NCBI GenBank assembly: GCA_900316265.1
Contig: ONCH01000025.1
Span: 43,401 to 107,400, forward strand
Direction: 5' to 3'
Length of the DNA: 64,000 nt
Origin: an uncultured Prevotellaceae bacterium
GTDB taxonomy: Bacteria; Bacteroidota; Bacteroidia; Bacteroidales; Bacteroidaceae
Both the position numbers and the translations under genes were made by a program. Position 1 is the first letter of the stretch. Each line of letters starts with the position of its first letter. Shown one piece after another: positions 33,833-41,900 of this stretch. Under the pieces are notes generated by a model that saw only the letters and a program-made list of their open reading frames with translations, had not been told where the DNA came from and did not search any database.

Positions 33833-34606
33833 TTATTTGTTAAGTATCTTTTCAGCAGTTATTATTATTTCTTCTGGAATCATTTCCATGCTCCTTCTAG
33901 ATGCTACATTTGAACTCGTTGAATTTTTCATATAAATTGCCCCCGTATAAGTAGTAGAGCTCAACTTCATATAGTCTAACCCAACAACAGTTATTGCTTT
34001 ATTAGCATCCATGCTATCACCGAATATATACATTCCGTCCGATTCACCATATGGCTGGAATCGCTCTATGAGGAAATAGCCCGCATTTACAAAATGACTT
34101 TTTGCTGTGAGTTGCACTACACTTTCAAGGACACCATTTTTGAATCCGTACATTACGACAGCCGACACAGTGCCATTTGTATATGAATATATAAGATTAT
34201 CTCCAGATTTTGATTCGAAGGTATGTGTTTCAGTATTACGTATTTGAGTCTCAGAAGCGCCCCAATTCAGTATTGGCAAATCGTAATAAGTATATTTGGG
34301 AGTAATTGATACAACACACTTCCCAGAAGCACTCCCATTGCTGACGACAATATCGGTACTACCTATATGCCGACCTTTTACCAATCCGTTTTGGTCTACT
34401 GATGCCACGAACTCATTTTCAGAGCGCCAACTTGTAGCACCAGAAGCTGATAATTGTTGCGACTCATCGTATTTCATGGAAACACTTGCAGGACTAACCG
34501 ATAAAGGCTTTGCGCCATCATCGTCGTCATCACTTCCACAAGAATTTAACAGAGGTAAAGATACTGACATGAGTAATAAAATACTCCAAAACTTCATTTT
34601 TTTCAT
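33833..34606 (-). CDS. Lipoprotein with one bacterial Ig-like (BIG2) domain
   Basis: I chose ATG 34606, which gives a lipoprotein signal ending LLNSC (about Cys23), followed by an acidic GSDDDDDG tether common in surface lipoproteins. Residues about 35-100 form a BIG2-type domain: LSVSPASVSMKYDESQQLSAS, WRSENEFVASVDQNGLVKGRHIGST and ISVSN-like strands. The remaining 150 residues are a strand-rich domain I do not recognise. The stop of the upstream barrel gene lies 34 bp before, so the two are probably one operon. Confidence 0.75.
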   Translation of the reverse strand: MKKMKFWSILLLMSVSLPLLNSCGSDDDDDGAKPLSVSPASVSMKYDESQQLSASGATSWRSENEFVASVDQNGLVKGRHIGSTDIVVSNGSASGKCVVSITPKYTYYDLPILNWGASETQIRNTETHTFESKSGDNLIYSYTNGTVSAVVMYGFKNGVLESVVQLTAKSHFVNAGYFLIERFQPYGESDGMYIFGDSMDANKAITVVGLDYMKLSSTTYTGAIYMKNSTSSNVASRRSMEMIPEEIIITAEKILNK

Positions 34607-34640
34607 AATTGTAATTGTTTTAAGTTTGTAAATAATAAGG

Positions 34641-35237
34641 TTAAAATTCAAATCCAACTTTTATTGACAAAGCATAAAGCTGCTCCTCAAAATCTCTATA
34701 AGCCCAACTATAGGAATAACCAGATCCTGGAACCATATGCGAATGTTCATAAACAAGCTTGTGGGTCGTATACGAAATTAAGCCATAGATTGCCTGCTTG
34801 CCGTTTAAGGCGTATCGACAACCCAAGCCAGCTGATGCATAGAGACCACTACCATTACACACATTGTGACCTAAACGTAAATCAACGAATGGAGTTATGC
34901 ATTTATTTAGTATTGTCCAACGAAAATCTGCAAAGATTGGAATTTCCATCTTACTATCTCGTTTCCAGGATGGTGTTCCGTCAATGTTCCCTTCTTTATA
35001 ATTTGGCATAAAATGGAATCCAACTCCAGCGCCAACGAACAGATTAGGAGTTGCTTGATAACCATGTATGGTATTTATTTCTGGCCAATTCATTGCGAGT
35101 GTTGATCCATTTATTTCAATAGAATACGCACCCTCTACGAAACCGTGATAACCTGTTTCGATAGTTTGAGCGCTGACCGATGTTATTGAGAATAACACAA
35201 TTGAGTACAATGTAATTAACTTCTTCCTTTTTTTCAT
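34641..35237 (-). CDS. Small outer membrane beta-barrel protein
   Basis: The 198-residue product has a signal peptide (cleavage after VSA). An OmpX/porin-like barrel of about eight strands follows: GYHGFVEGAYSIEI, NLFVGAGVGFHFMP, IPIFADFRWTIL, TPFVDLRLGHNV, LYASAGLGCRYAL and a terminal LSIKVGFEF with C-terminal Phe. Specificity is unknown. No -7 element lies between it and the terminator-like hairpin 40 bases upstream. It may therefore be expressed by read-through past that hairpin, which would make the RNA structure upstream an attenuator. Confidence 0.75.
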   Translation of the reverse strand: MKKRKKLITLYSIVLFSITSVSAQTIETGYHGFVEGAYSIEINGSTLAMNWPEINTIHGYQATPNLFVGAGVGFHFMPNYKEGNIDGTPSWKRDSKMEIPIFADFRWTILNKCITPFVDLRLGHNVCNGSGLYASAGLGCRYALNGKQAIYGLISYTTHKLVYEHSHMVPGSGYSYSWAYRDFEEQLYALSIKVGFEF

Positions 35238-35278
35238 AATCATATAGTTTTTAGTTATTATAGTTATTTCAATTCACA

Positions 35279-35432
35279 CAAAAAGAAAACGTGGACAAGT
35301 ACTTCGTCTACGTTCCTGAGGTATCGCCAAACACCTAACAATCTTAAACGAGTAAAAGCCCACGCTATCAAGCGTGAACTATCTACTTCAATTCTTGATT
35401 GTTTCTGCAAATTGGCGATTTTCAGGAACAAG
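35279..35432 (-). ncRNA. Candidate structured RNA: long rod-like hairpin plus terminator
   Basis: On the minus strand GTTCCTGA (35429-35422) pairs with TCAGGAAC (35319-35312). Inside this are ATCGCCAA/TTGGCGAT, AACAATC/GATTGTT, AGTA/TACT and TTCACGCT/AGCGTGGG with a TGAT loop. Together they make one 118-nt rod with internal loops. A second hairpin CGTAGAC/GTCCACG then leads into TTTTCTTTTT, an intrinsic terminator. The single long stem with an asymmetric central bubble recalls 6S RNA, but I cannot test this. The alternative is a leader/attenuator for the barrel gene that starts 42 bases downstream. Confidence 0.45.
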
Positions 35433-35526
35433 AATCTAAAAGTGGATATTCATCCTATATGTCCTTTTCAGTTATATCTTTTCTCAGCCCATAGGCATCT
35501 GCAGTTTTAAGGGTTATACATCTTTA

Positions 35527-35637
35527 TTAGAATATCGACTCAATTGTCTTGTCGACAATCTCATTAAAATATTTCTCTTTAATTGAGCCCAGACGACGAT
35601 AAATATCTCGCTCAACATATCCTGCAATTATTGTCAT
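35527..35637 (-). CDS. Tiny ORF coupled to the upstream small gene (36 aa)
   Basis: ATG 35637 overlaps the upstream stop codon as GTATGA, the classic coupling arrangement. The frame encodes 36 residues, MTIIAGYVERDIYRRLGSIK and a helical, charged end. I do not recognise it. The start overlap argues for translation, and the short length suggests a truncated partner gene. Confidence 0.35.
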   Translation of the reverse strand: MTIIAGYVERDIYRRLGSIKEKYFNEIVDKTIESIF

Positions 35638-35843
35638 ACGTAACGCGCTATTACGTGGGACATACTTTTCTTGGAGTGACTCATAAAGGCCTCCACTTCC
35701 TCACGATAAGCCTCTGATTCTTCGTGGCTTTGCTCAACAGGAGAAGTAGACCGTTGAGTGAACAGTCCTGTAGCAAGTAACGCTGCTAACTTGCGGCGAG
35801 CCAGCGCATTATTCTGATTGTATGACAATGTTACAGTACACAT
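35634..35843 (-). CDS. Small protein of unknown function (69 aa)
   Basis: I chose ATG 35843, which lies about 30 bases after a minus-strand TATCTTTG (CAAAGATA at 35873-35880). The sequence MCTVTLSYNQNNALARRKLA and LLATGLFTQ resembles small conserved proteins of Bacteroidales that often precede a second small gene. A beta-strand/helix start followed by a charged tail is compatible with an antitoxin, but that is a guess. It is coupled to a 36-residue frame, and the transcript would continue into the rod-like RNA. Confidence 0.5.
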   Translation of the reverse strand: MCTVTLSYNQNNALARRKLAALLATGLFTQRSTSPVEQSHEESEAYREEVEAFMSHSKKSMSHVIARYV

Positions 35844-35991
35844 AATCTTACTTGTATTTAGGTTTGTTTCTGCAAAGATAAGAAGAAAAATTGAAAGTTG
35901 TATCATTTGCATGTTGATTTTTGCACATGGTACGCAAAAAAGCACAAGTTAGGGAGTAATGGCCTAATTATTTGATACGAAAAGATAGTGA

Positions 35992-36798
35992 TTATTTAGC
36001 ACAAAACGAAGAAAAAGGGAATAAAATTTGGAGGTTACATAAAAAGTCCCTATCTTTGCAACGTGAATCGAATAGATTTACTATCCAGGTAAGTTTCCTG
36101 AGAGGGCAAGCCGTATACGTCACTACCCATTTTATAAAAGCCGTACAACAAAGCGTGCGGCTTTGTTTTTTATCTAAAATATTCATCATCATTTTCAGGA
36201 AGCCTTTACTCAAAGCAATATTGCGTTTAACAGATACCTCTCTATTACCACTATATATCAGTACTTCCTGAACATCTGTGGATATTTCAAAATAGTGTCT
36301 GATTTCCTGTGTCAGTCGACGAATGCTGTAATCCGTCTGAAGATTTAGAAATACACGGTCTGTCTGACCCAATGATTCTTTAAGGCGATTACCTACAGAA
36401 TTCTTACCTGTAATGGTTTTCAAGTCATACATTTTATAGACACCTTTACGTTCAAAGATGAAATCAGCAGTACGAATTCCTTTGGGATTGGGGAGTATAT
36501 ATACATGATAGCCATGTTCCACCGCCTTATGAGCTGCTTTGATTAAGTTATTGAAATCAGCACTCTGCTCCCCTATAGCACTAAAAATATTTGTTTCGCC
36601 ATCAACTGGACGGAATTCACCAGAGTTTACTATTAGTTTTAGTTGGTTAATAAACTGAACACCTTTTAAGTAGTGCAACTCTTGTAGTTCGTCTGCAAAA
36701 CCTCTCCATGAACTCTCTGATGCAATCAGTACTGAGACATCTTCTTCATTAAATGTCTCAAATATGATTCCTTTTTCTTCAATTACAGTCGAATCCAT
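35992..36798 (-). CDS. CdiA/BECR-type nuclease-like protein, C-terminus probably frameshifted
   Basis: I chose ATG 36798 because the -7 element TAACTTTG (CAAAGTTA at 36808-36815) lies just upstream. The 268-residue product has a core GIRTADFIFERKGVYKMYDLKT with ITGKNSVGNRLKESLGQTDRV, the pattern of the tRNA nuclease domain at the C-terminus of CdiA-type polymorphic toxins (BECR fold). The last 60 residues (from about MMNILDKKQSR) read through a terminator hairpin and look non-native. One extra A in the A4 run at 36192-36195 would give an end NDDEYFR with a TAA at 36170-36172, right before the terminator. No immunity gene is evident. Confidence 0.6.
   Translation of the reverse strand: MDSTVIEEKGIIFETFNEEDVSVLIASESSWRGFADELQELHYLKGVQFINQLKLIVNSGEFRPVDGETNIFSAIGEQSADFNNLIKAAHKAVEHGYHVYILPNPKGIRTADFIFERKGVYKMYDLKTITGKNSVGNRLKESLGQTDRVFLNLQTDYSIRRLTQEIRHYFEISTDVQEVLIYSGNREVSVKRNIALSKGFLKMMMNILDKKQSRTLCCTAFIKWVVTYTACPLRKLTWIVNLFDSRCKDRDFLCNLQILFPFSSFCAK
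36027..36172 (+). ncRNA. Candidate antisense small RNA with consensus promoter and terminator
   Basis: TTTG (36027-36030), exactly 20 bp, then TATCTTTG (36051-36058) is a perfect consensus promoter. No plus-strand gene follows. About 70 bases after the likely start, AAAAGCCG (36136-36143) pairs with CGGCTTT (36158-36164) and is followed by GTTTTTT, a strong terminator. The predicted RNA is about 105 nt (36065-36171). It is complementary to the read-through end of the nuclease-like gene and just abuts that gene's likely true stop. Confidence 0.48.
36131..36170 (-). terminator. Shared terminator hairpin of the nuclease-like gene and the sRNA
   Basis: Stem AAAGCCG/CGGCTTT with T-rich sequence on both sides (GTTTTTT on plus, CTTTTATAAAA on minus), so it can act in either direction. 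Confidence 0.6.
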
Positions 36799-36910
36799 AC
36801 TTAAATGCAAAGTTAGTAATTATTATGCATATAACAAAGAAAAAGAAGAAAAATAAGAAGTGGAGAAGTGGAGCAGTATTCTTAACTTCCTTGCATACAT
36901 GTGTACCTTA

Positions 36911-38476
36911 TTACATACCTGCGCGCATGTGCGTAGAAAGATACTGAGCGCACATCTCAGCACAACGCTCGCCATCGACGCCGGCAGAGACGATACCACC
37001 AGCATAGCCAGCACCCTCACCACAAGGGAAGAGGCCTTCAAGACGGACGTGCATCAGGGTTTCAGCATTGCGGACAATACGGACGGGACTGCTGGTACGT
37101 GTCTCGACACCAATCATCACGGCCTCATTGGTCAGGAAGCCATGACTCTGGCGACCGAATGCCTTGAAACCTTCCTGCAGACGATGGCTAATAGACTGCG
37201 GCATCCAGAAATGCAGGGGTGACGATATCAAACCTGGGGCATAAGAACTCTTAGGCAGGTCGTAGCTCAGGCGTTTATTGACAAAGTCAGCCATGCGCTG
37301 GGCAGGGGCGGTCTGCTTCATATTACCCTGTTGCCAACAGTTGCGTTCCAGCTCCTCCTGGAAGTGCATCACACGCAAGGGATTGTCGCCTTCGATATCC
37401 TCTGCACGCGTCTCGACTACCATACCACTGTTCGACCACTGACCGCCACGATTAGAGGGTGACATGCCATTGACAACAATCTGTTCCTTGTCGGTAGCGG
37501 CAGGAATGACGAAGCCACCAGGACACATGCAGAATGAATAGACGCCACGGCCATCGACCTGCGTCACAAACGAATACTCAGCGGCAGGCAGGTACTTGCC
37601 CCTACCCTGCTTGTTATGATACTGTATCTGGTCGATGAGCATGGACGGATGCTCCAAGCGCACACCTACGGCAATGCCCTTGGCCTCCAGTTCGATATTG
37701 CTCTCAGCAAGGTAACGATAGACATCACGAGCGGAGTGGCCAGTAGCCAATATCACTGGACCACGGTACTCCTTGTCAGCTGCAAAACAGCCAACCACGG
37801 TATTACCGCTAAGAATAAGGCGGGTCATCTTCGTCTGGAAATGTACCTCGCCACCACAGCGGAGAATGGTGTTGCGCATGTTCTCGATGACGCGTGGCAA
37901 CTTGTCAGTACCAATATGCGGATGGGCATCAGCCAGGATATTCGTCGAGGCACCATGCTGACAGAACACGTTGAGAATCTTCTCTATAGAGCCACGCTTC
38001 TTAGAGCGGGTGTACAGCTTGCCATCTGAATAGGCACCAGCGCCACCCTCACCAAAGCAGTAGTTGCTTTCGGCATCCACACGTTGCGTCTTGGCAATCT
38101 GTGCCAAGTCCTTCTTGCGCTCGTGGACATCCTTGCCACGCTCCAAGACGATAGGGCACAGACCGAGTTCAATCAGACGGAGGGCGGCAAACAGTCCGCC
38201 AGGACCTGCACCCACGACAATGACCTGCGGACGACCGCTGACATCAGGATACTCCGTATGCTGATACTCGTCATTCTGTGGTTGTTCGTTGATGAATACC
38301 CGTACTTTCAGGTTGACAAAGATGGTACGTTGACGGGCATCAATGCTGCGACGAAGGATGCGCAACGCCGTAATGGTGCGCACGTCGAAGCCGTACTCAT
38401 CAGCCAGAAAAGCCCTCAGTGCCTGCTCATTAGCAGCCACCTGCGGCTGTACCCTCACTTGATACTCGTTGGTCAT
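36911..38476 (-). CDS. FAD-dependent oxidoreductase
   Basis: The 521-residue protein has an N-terminal ferredoxin-like region (about 1-75), then the dinucleotide-binding VIVVGAGPGGLFAALRLIE (about 84-102), VLERGKDVHERKKDLAQI, and NYCFGEGGAGAYSDGKLYTR. It ends with FPCGEGAGYAGGIVSAGVDG, an FAD-binding end motif. This is the family of uncharacterised NAD(P)/FAD-dependent dehydrogenases related to HI0933/AVI proteins. Substrate is unknown. Its start overlaps the DUF1232 stop by 4 bp, making it the last gene of a five-gene operon. Confidence 0.85.
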   Translation of the reverse strand: MTNEYQVRVQPQVAANEQALRAFLADEYGFDVRTITALRILRRSIDARQRTIFVNLKVRVFINEQPQNDEYQHTEYPDVSGRPQVIVVGAGPGGLFAALRLIELGLCPIVLERGKDVHERKKDLAQIAKTQRVDAESNYCFGEGGAGAYSDGKLYTRSKKRGSIEKILNVFCQHGASTNILADAHPHIGTDKLPRVIENMRNTILRCGGEVHFQTKMTRLILSGNTVVGCFAADKEYRGPVILATGHSARDVYRYLAESNIELEAKGIAVGVRLEHPSMLIDQIQYHNKQGRGKYLPAAEYSFVTQVDGRGVYSFCMCPGGFVIPAATDKEQIVVNGMSPSNRGGQWSNSGMVVETRAEDIEGDNPLRVMHFQEELERNCWQQGNMKQTAPAQRMADFVNKRLSYDLPKSSYAPGLISSPLHFWMPQSISHRLQEGFKAFGRQSHGFLTNEAVMIGVETRTSSPVRIVRNAETLMHVRLEGLFPCGEGAGYAGGIVSAGVDGERCAEMCAQYLSTHMRAGM

Positions 38477-38865
38477 TGTTCAGTCTTAAAGAGGTCTTTG
38501 ATCTCGTCTATCTCGTCCTCATCAAACCACTTCGACAGACGCTCCTTGGCTTTCTGCTGAATATCAGGGTCAACATCCGTCCATACCTTCTTCAGCACAA
38601 AGAGCAGCACCGCCAGGTCGTCCGTTAGTCCTGCAATGGGAATAGCATCAGGGATAACGTCCAACGGACTAATCATGTAACCCAGCGCACCGATAATCAT
38701 TGCCTTGTTGGCTGCACTCACCTTGTCGCTCTGCAGTGTATAGTAAAGAATCAGCGCTGCATACACCAGTTTAGCACCAGCACGCTTGGCAATGTTGGCA
38801 ATCTTCTCAACAAAGTCCGACTGTGAGAACTTGTTGGCATACTTCATAAAATCGGGTAATTCCAT
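38473..38865 (-). CDS. DUF1232 (YkvA-type) membrane protein
   Basis: The 130-residue protein has the DUF1232 core AMIIGALGYMISPLDVIPDAIPIAGLTDD with a following hydrophobic LAVLLFVLKKVW. An upstream hydrophobic LVYAALILYYTLQS completes a small membrane-associated fold. The family is widespread and uncharacterised. It has a 4-bp ATGA overlap with the downstream FAD protein and lies 32 bp after the DUF1460 gene. Confidence 0.85.
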   Translation of the reverse strand: MELPDFMKYANKFSQSDFVEKIANIAKRAGAKLVYAALILYYTLQSDKVSAANKAMIIGALGYMISPLDVIPDAIPIAGLTDDLAVLLFVLKKVWTDVDPDIQQKAKERLSKWFDEDEIDEIKDLFKTEQ

Positions 38866-38897
38866 ATCTCAATTCTTTTTGTTATTTCGTTATTATT

Positions 38898-39734
38898 TTA
38901 TTTCAATCTTATCACTCTGATGCCTGTATGTGAAGGATGCTTCTGCAGGTATCGGTAGAAAGTCATCGGCTCCAGCACCACTTTCTTGTGTATCATCGAC
39001 GCATTGAGCAGGTGCAAACCGTCCTTCTGCCAGACTGCAAAGCCCAGATGCGCAATGTCCAACCCCTTCTTGTTGCACGTAATGGCAATGATATCGCCAT
39101 CCTTGACTGCCTGGCGCAGTGCCTTGGTGGAGCGACGCAATGCCGACTTAGGTATATAGCGCGCCTTCACACCAGTGAGTTGCTGTTCTTGCTGACGGAT
39201 GACGGGTACCAGTTTGGGCTGAGCCTTTAGTGCTTTATAAGCCGTGGGATGCGTACTCATATAGTCCACCTTGACCTGTTGCACAGCTGTAAAGGGCGGA
39301 TTAGGCGACTGTATCTCAGTCACTATCCCCATGGCTTGCTTGTCGCGTATCCAGTCGGAGAAGTAATGCAGTCGCGACGTATAGCCGTTCATCACACCCT
39401 GTCGATATCTCAGCGTGCGCAGTGCTGTCAGATAGTCATTCCATGTGCGCTTACCCTGATGGGCACAGATGGTCAGCGCCATCACCGTCTCAACGAGTGT
39501 GGTACAGTCCAGCTGACGGGTATTGACGACCAACTGTTCGTCGTCATTCACCTCCAGCGTATGTGCCACATAAGGGATACCTAAGAACTGGCGGGCAAAC
39601 CACAGCGTGGTCGTCTTAGTGTCAGCCTTTGCCAACAGTCGGCAGATAGTCAGGCTGTCGGCATGCGTATAGGTTACCTGTGCATAAGTCGTGCCGACCA
39701 TCAGCAACAGGAGTGATATCAGTAGTGTTCTCAT
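38898..39734 (-). CDS. DUF1460 (NlpC/P60-like amidase) exported protein
   Basis: The 278-residue protein has a signal peptide (cleavage after TYA). It carries the DUF1460 features: FLGIPYVAHTLE, RQLDCTTLVETVMAL with the putative catalytic Cys, and late DIIAITCNKKGLDIAHLGFAV with the His. The family has an NlpC/P60-like cysteine peptidase fold and is annotated as N-acetylmuramoyl-L-alanine amidase-like, so it probably acts on peptidoglycan fragments in the periplasm. It overlaps the DUF4421 gene by 4 bp. Confidence 0.85.
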   Translation of the reverse strand: MRTLLISLLLLMVGTTYAQVTYTHADSLTICRLLAKADTKTTTLWFARQFLGIPYVAHTLEVNDDEQLVVNTRQLDCTTLVETVMALTICAHQGKRTWNDYLTALRTLRYRQGVMNGYTSRLHYFSDWIRDKQAMGIVTEIQSPNPPFTAVQQVKVDYMSTHPTAYKALKAQPKLVPVIRQQEQQLTGVKARYIPKSALRRSTKALRQAVKDGDIIAITCNKKGLDIAHLGFAVWQKDGLHLLNASMIHKKVVLEPMTFYRYLQKHPSHTGIRVIRLK

Positions 39735-40825
39735 CCTTTTTTCTTCTTATATCTACTACGCGCTCCGAAATTGTATCCAATATACATGTTCAAGCTACCA
39801 AAGATATTATTGGCAGCAAAGCGCGACTTACGATAGTTGTAGGCACGCACGATGACAGAAGCACCGGCATACCATCGCATATTATTATACACCAGACCGA
39901 AACGTCCGATGCCGTCGATGTTCAGATTATTGAAATCAAAATGGTATTTACTGCTATTCTCATCCGTCTCACCACGCGAACGTTTGTAAGCCAGAGCCAG
40001 CGACAGACTGGAACAGAACAGACAGTTCTTGGCAAACACCCAGTTGTAGGCATAGCCTACCGAAGCACTGGAGTTATAGTACTTCACACTGTTAAACATC
40101 AGTCCACTATCGAGCTTGACAGCTTGCGAACCCATGCGCTCGTCAATCTCGCTCTGCAACTTCTCGTGGTCGAACTCGATAGTGTTTTGCGTATAGGTAA
40201 CACCCACCATCCACGAGCCACAGCTGATTTTCTGAATGGTGCTCTGTGCAAAAGCAGCAGGATAGGAGAAACGCTGGTGATTGAAAATATAATAGAGGTT
40301 AACACCAGTAATTCCCACACTAATACCATCGAAAGGTACACCGTCCATTTTACGGGTATCAACGTTCTTTCCCAGATTCAACTTGCGAATCTTGTAGTCA
40401 ACGCCCGTTCGACGATAATAGATGTCGGCTCCTATCTGTGCACTATAGATACTCAAATCAATCTCCTGCTTCAGGTCCTTCATACTCACATCTGCATGCT
40501 TCAGATCGAAGGTATAACCAGCAAATATCCAACGCCAGCCAAAATAGGGACCTACCTTAAAATTGGGTTCTGGTGAAAGCCATACTGACTGGCCATCAGA
40601 ACCCGATGTACTCAAGCGATAGTAGTCATAGGTATGAGTAGCCTGAAGCATGACTGACCAATTATAGTGCTGCGGCTCGACATATCTCTCATCGATATAG
40701 CTGAAGCCACGGATGGTGCGACGCAACCAGCTCATCTTCTTTTCCGGCTGCTCCGTCTGCAACGTATCCTGGGCTACAACCTGCAACGTCACCAAGGTCA
40801 ATATCATCAACAGTGCTTTTCTCAT
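39731..40825 (-). CDS. DUF4421 family outer membrane protein
   Basis: The 364-residue protein has a signal peptide (cleavage after VVA). The DUF4421 pattern follows: YIDERYVEPQHYNWSVMLQ, PYFGWRWIFAGYTFDL, SIYSAQIGADIYYRRTG and repeated amphipathic strands to NMYIGYNFGARSRY. It is a predicted beta-barrel found only in Bacteroidota, function unknown. It starts 4 bp after the Gfo/Idh/MocA gene and overlaps the DUF1460 gene, so it is the second gene of the operon. Confidence 0.82.
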   Translation of the reverse strand: MRKALLMILTLVTLQVVAQDTLQTEQPEKKMSWLRRTIRGFSYIDERYVEPQHYNWSVMLQATHTYDYYRLSTSGSDGQSVWLSPEPNFKVGPYFGWRWIFAGYTFDLKHADVSMKDLKQEIDLSIYSAQIGADIYYRRTGVDYKIRKLNLGKNVDTRKMDGVPFDGISVGITGVNLYYIFNHQRFSYPAAFAQSTIQKISCGSWMVGVTYTQNTIEFDHEKLQSEIDERMGSQAVKLDSGLMFNSVKYYNSSASVGYAYNWVFAKNCLFCSSLSLALAYKRSRGETDENSSKYHFDFNNLNIDGIGRFGLVYNNMRWYAGASVIVRAYNYRKSRFAANNIFGSLNMYIGYNFGARSRYKKKKG

Positions 40826-40829
40826 CGGC

Positions 40830-41813
40830 TTAGAACTTTCCTAAGATACGGTCAAGCACCCAATTGACGGGCGTTGCTGACACACTGGTACACTCGCAGA
40901 GGCCAATGCCCTGCAGATGTTCACAGACGCTCTTGATAAGTGGATACTGCACGTATGGCGGATTAGGAACCTCCAGCACCTGCGTACCTTCGCTGGTATG
41001 CAGTACTATGGGCTTATAGTCGAAAACGGAGAAGTTCATCAGACCATTGTCACCGATAATCTCTATGCAGTCCTCACGTGCAGACTCATGACCTACAAAG
41101 CACCATGAGCCACTGCCGGGCAGACCGCCTTCAAACTCGAAACAGGCACTGACCGAGTCTTCGGCATCGTAGAGCTTGCCGCGATTGGCACGAATACCAC
41201 GAGCCTCAATGATGACTCCGAACATGTGTTGCATAAGGTCGAGCTGATGAGGAGCCAAATCATAGAAATAACCGCCCCCCGCAATATCGGGCTGCAGGCG
41301 CCAAGGCAACTCCTGCGGTTTGGTATAGTCGAGTTCACGGGGAGGAACGGCAAAACGTATCTGTACGTTAATCACCTTACCAATAGTACCGTTATCCACC
41401 AGTTCTTTGACTTTCTGGAAATATGGCAGATAGCGACGGTAGTAGGCGACAAAGCAAGGAACACCTGTTTCAGCACTAATGCGGTTGATGCGGGCACAGT
41501 CCTCATACGATGCCGCCAACGGTTTCTCAACATATACGGGTTTACCAGCCTTCATAGCCATAATAGCAAAAGTGGCATGACTGCTGGGAGGCGTAGCGAT
41601 ATAGATGGCATTCACGTCAGGGTCGTCAATGAGTTCCTGGGCATCAGTATACCATTTGGGTATGCCATGACGCTCAGCATAGCTGCGTGCTTTCCGCTCC
41701 TGACGACTCATCACCGCCACCACGCTGGAACCCTCTACTTCAGAGAATGCCGGCCCGCTTTTCTTTTCTGTTACCTCACCACATCCGATGAAGCCCCATC
41801 GTAATATCTTCAT
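40830..41813 (-). CDS. Gfo/Idh/MocA family oxidoreductase
   Basis: I chose ATG 41813 because the -7 element TAATTTTG (CAAAATTA at 41823-41830) lies directly upstream. The 327-residue enzyme has the Rossmann start MKILRWGFIGCGEVTEKK, the nucleotide-binding VNAIYIATPPSSHATF, and YVEKPLAASYEDC with the EKP motif typical of the family. A C-terminal alpha/beta domain contains GGGYFYDLAPHQLDLMQHMFG, with the expected catalytic Asp and His. Members oxidise or reduce sugars and inositols with NAD(P). It is the first gene of the five-gene minus operon. Confidence 0.88.
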   Translation of the reverse strand: MKILRWGFIGCGEVTEKKSGPAFSEVEGSSVVAVMSRQERKARSYAERHGIPKWYTDAQELIDDPDVNAIYIATPPSSHATFAIMAMKAGKPVYVEKPLAASYEDCARINRISAETGVPCFVAYYRRYLPYFQKVKELVDNGTIGKVINVQIRFAVPPRELDYTKPQELPWRLQPDIAGGGYFYDLAPHQLDLMQHMFGVIIEARGIRANRGKLYDAEDSVSACFEFEGGLPGSGSWCFVGHESAREDCIEIIGDNGLMNFSVFDYKPIVLHTSEGTQVLEVPNPPYVQYPLIKSVCEHLQGIGLCECTSVSATPVNWVLDRILGKF

Positions 41814-41822
41814 AATTGATTG

Positions 41823-41881
41823 CAAAATTACAAAATAATTATGAATTATGCATTATAAATTATGAATTATTCGTACCTTTG
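41823..41881. promoter_or_regulatory. Divergent promoters with AT-rich direct repeats
   Basis: CAAAATTA at 41823-41830 serves the minus operon and TACCTTTG at 41874-41881 the plus operon. Between them, 41836-41871 consists of AATTATGAATTATGCATTAT-type repeats. Confidence 0.6.
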
Positions 41882-41900
41882 CATCATTAAATTGGAAAAT

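Noticed and set aside
33750-33935. Small plus-strand frame overlapping the BIG2 lipoprotein end
   Set aside because: It lies over the hairpin repeat and antisense to a well-supported lipoprotein gene.
35470-35505. TPP riboswitch-like GGCTGAGAAA and GGATGAATATCC on the minus strand
   Set aside because: The second conserved block of the THI element (CCTGATC with GGATAATGCC spacing) is missing and no thiamine gene follows.
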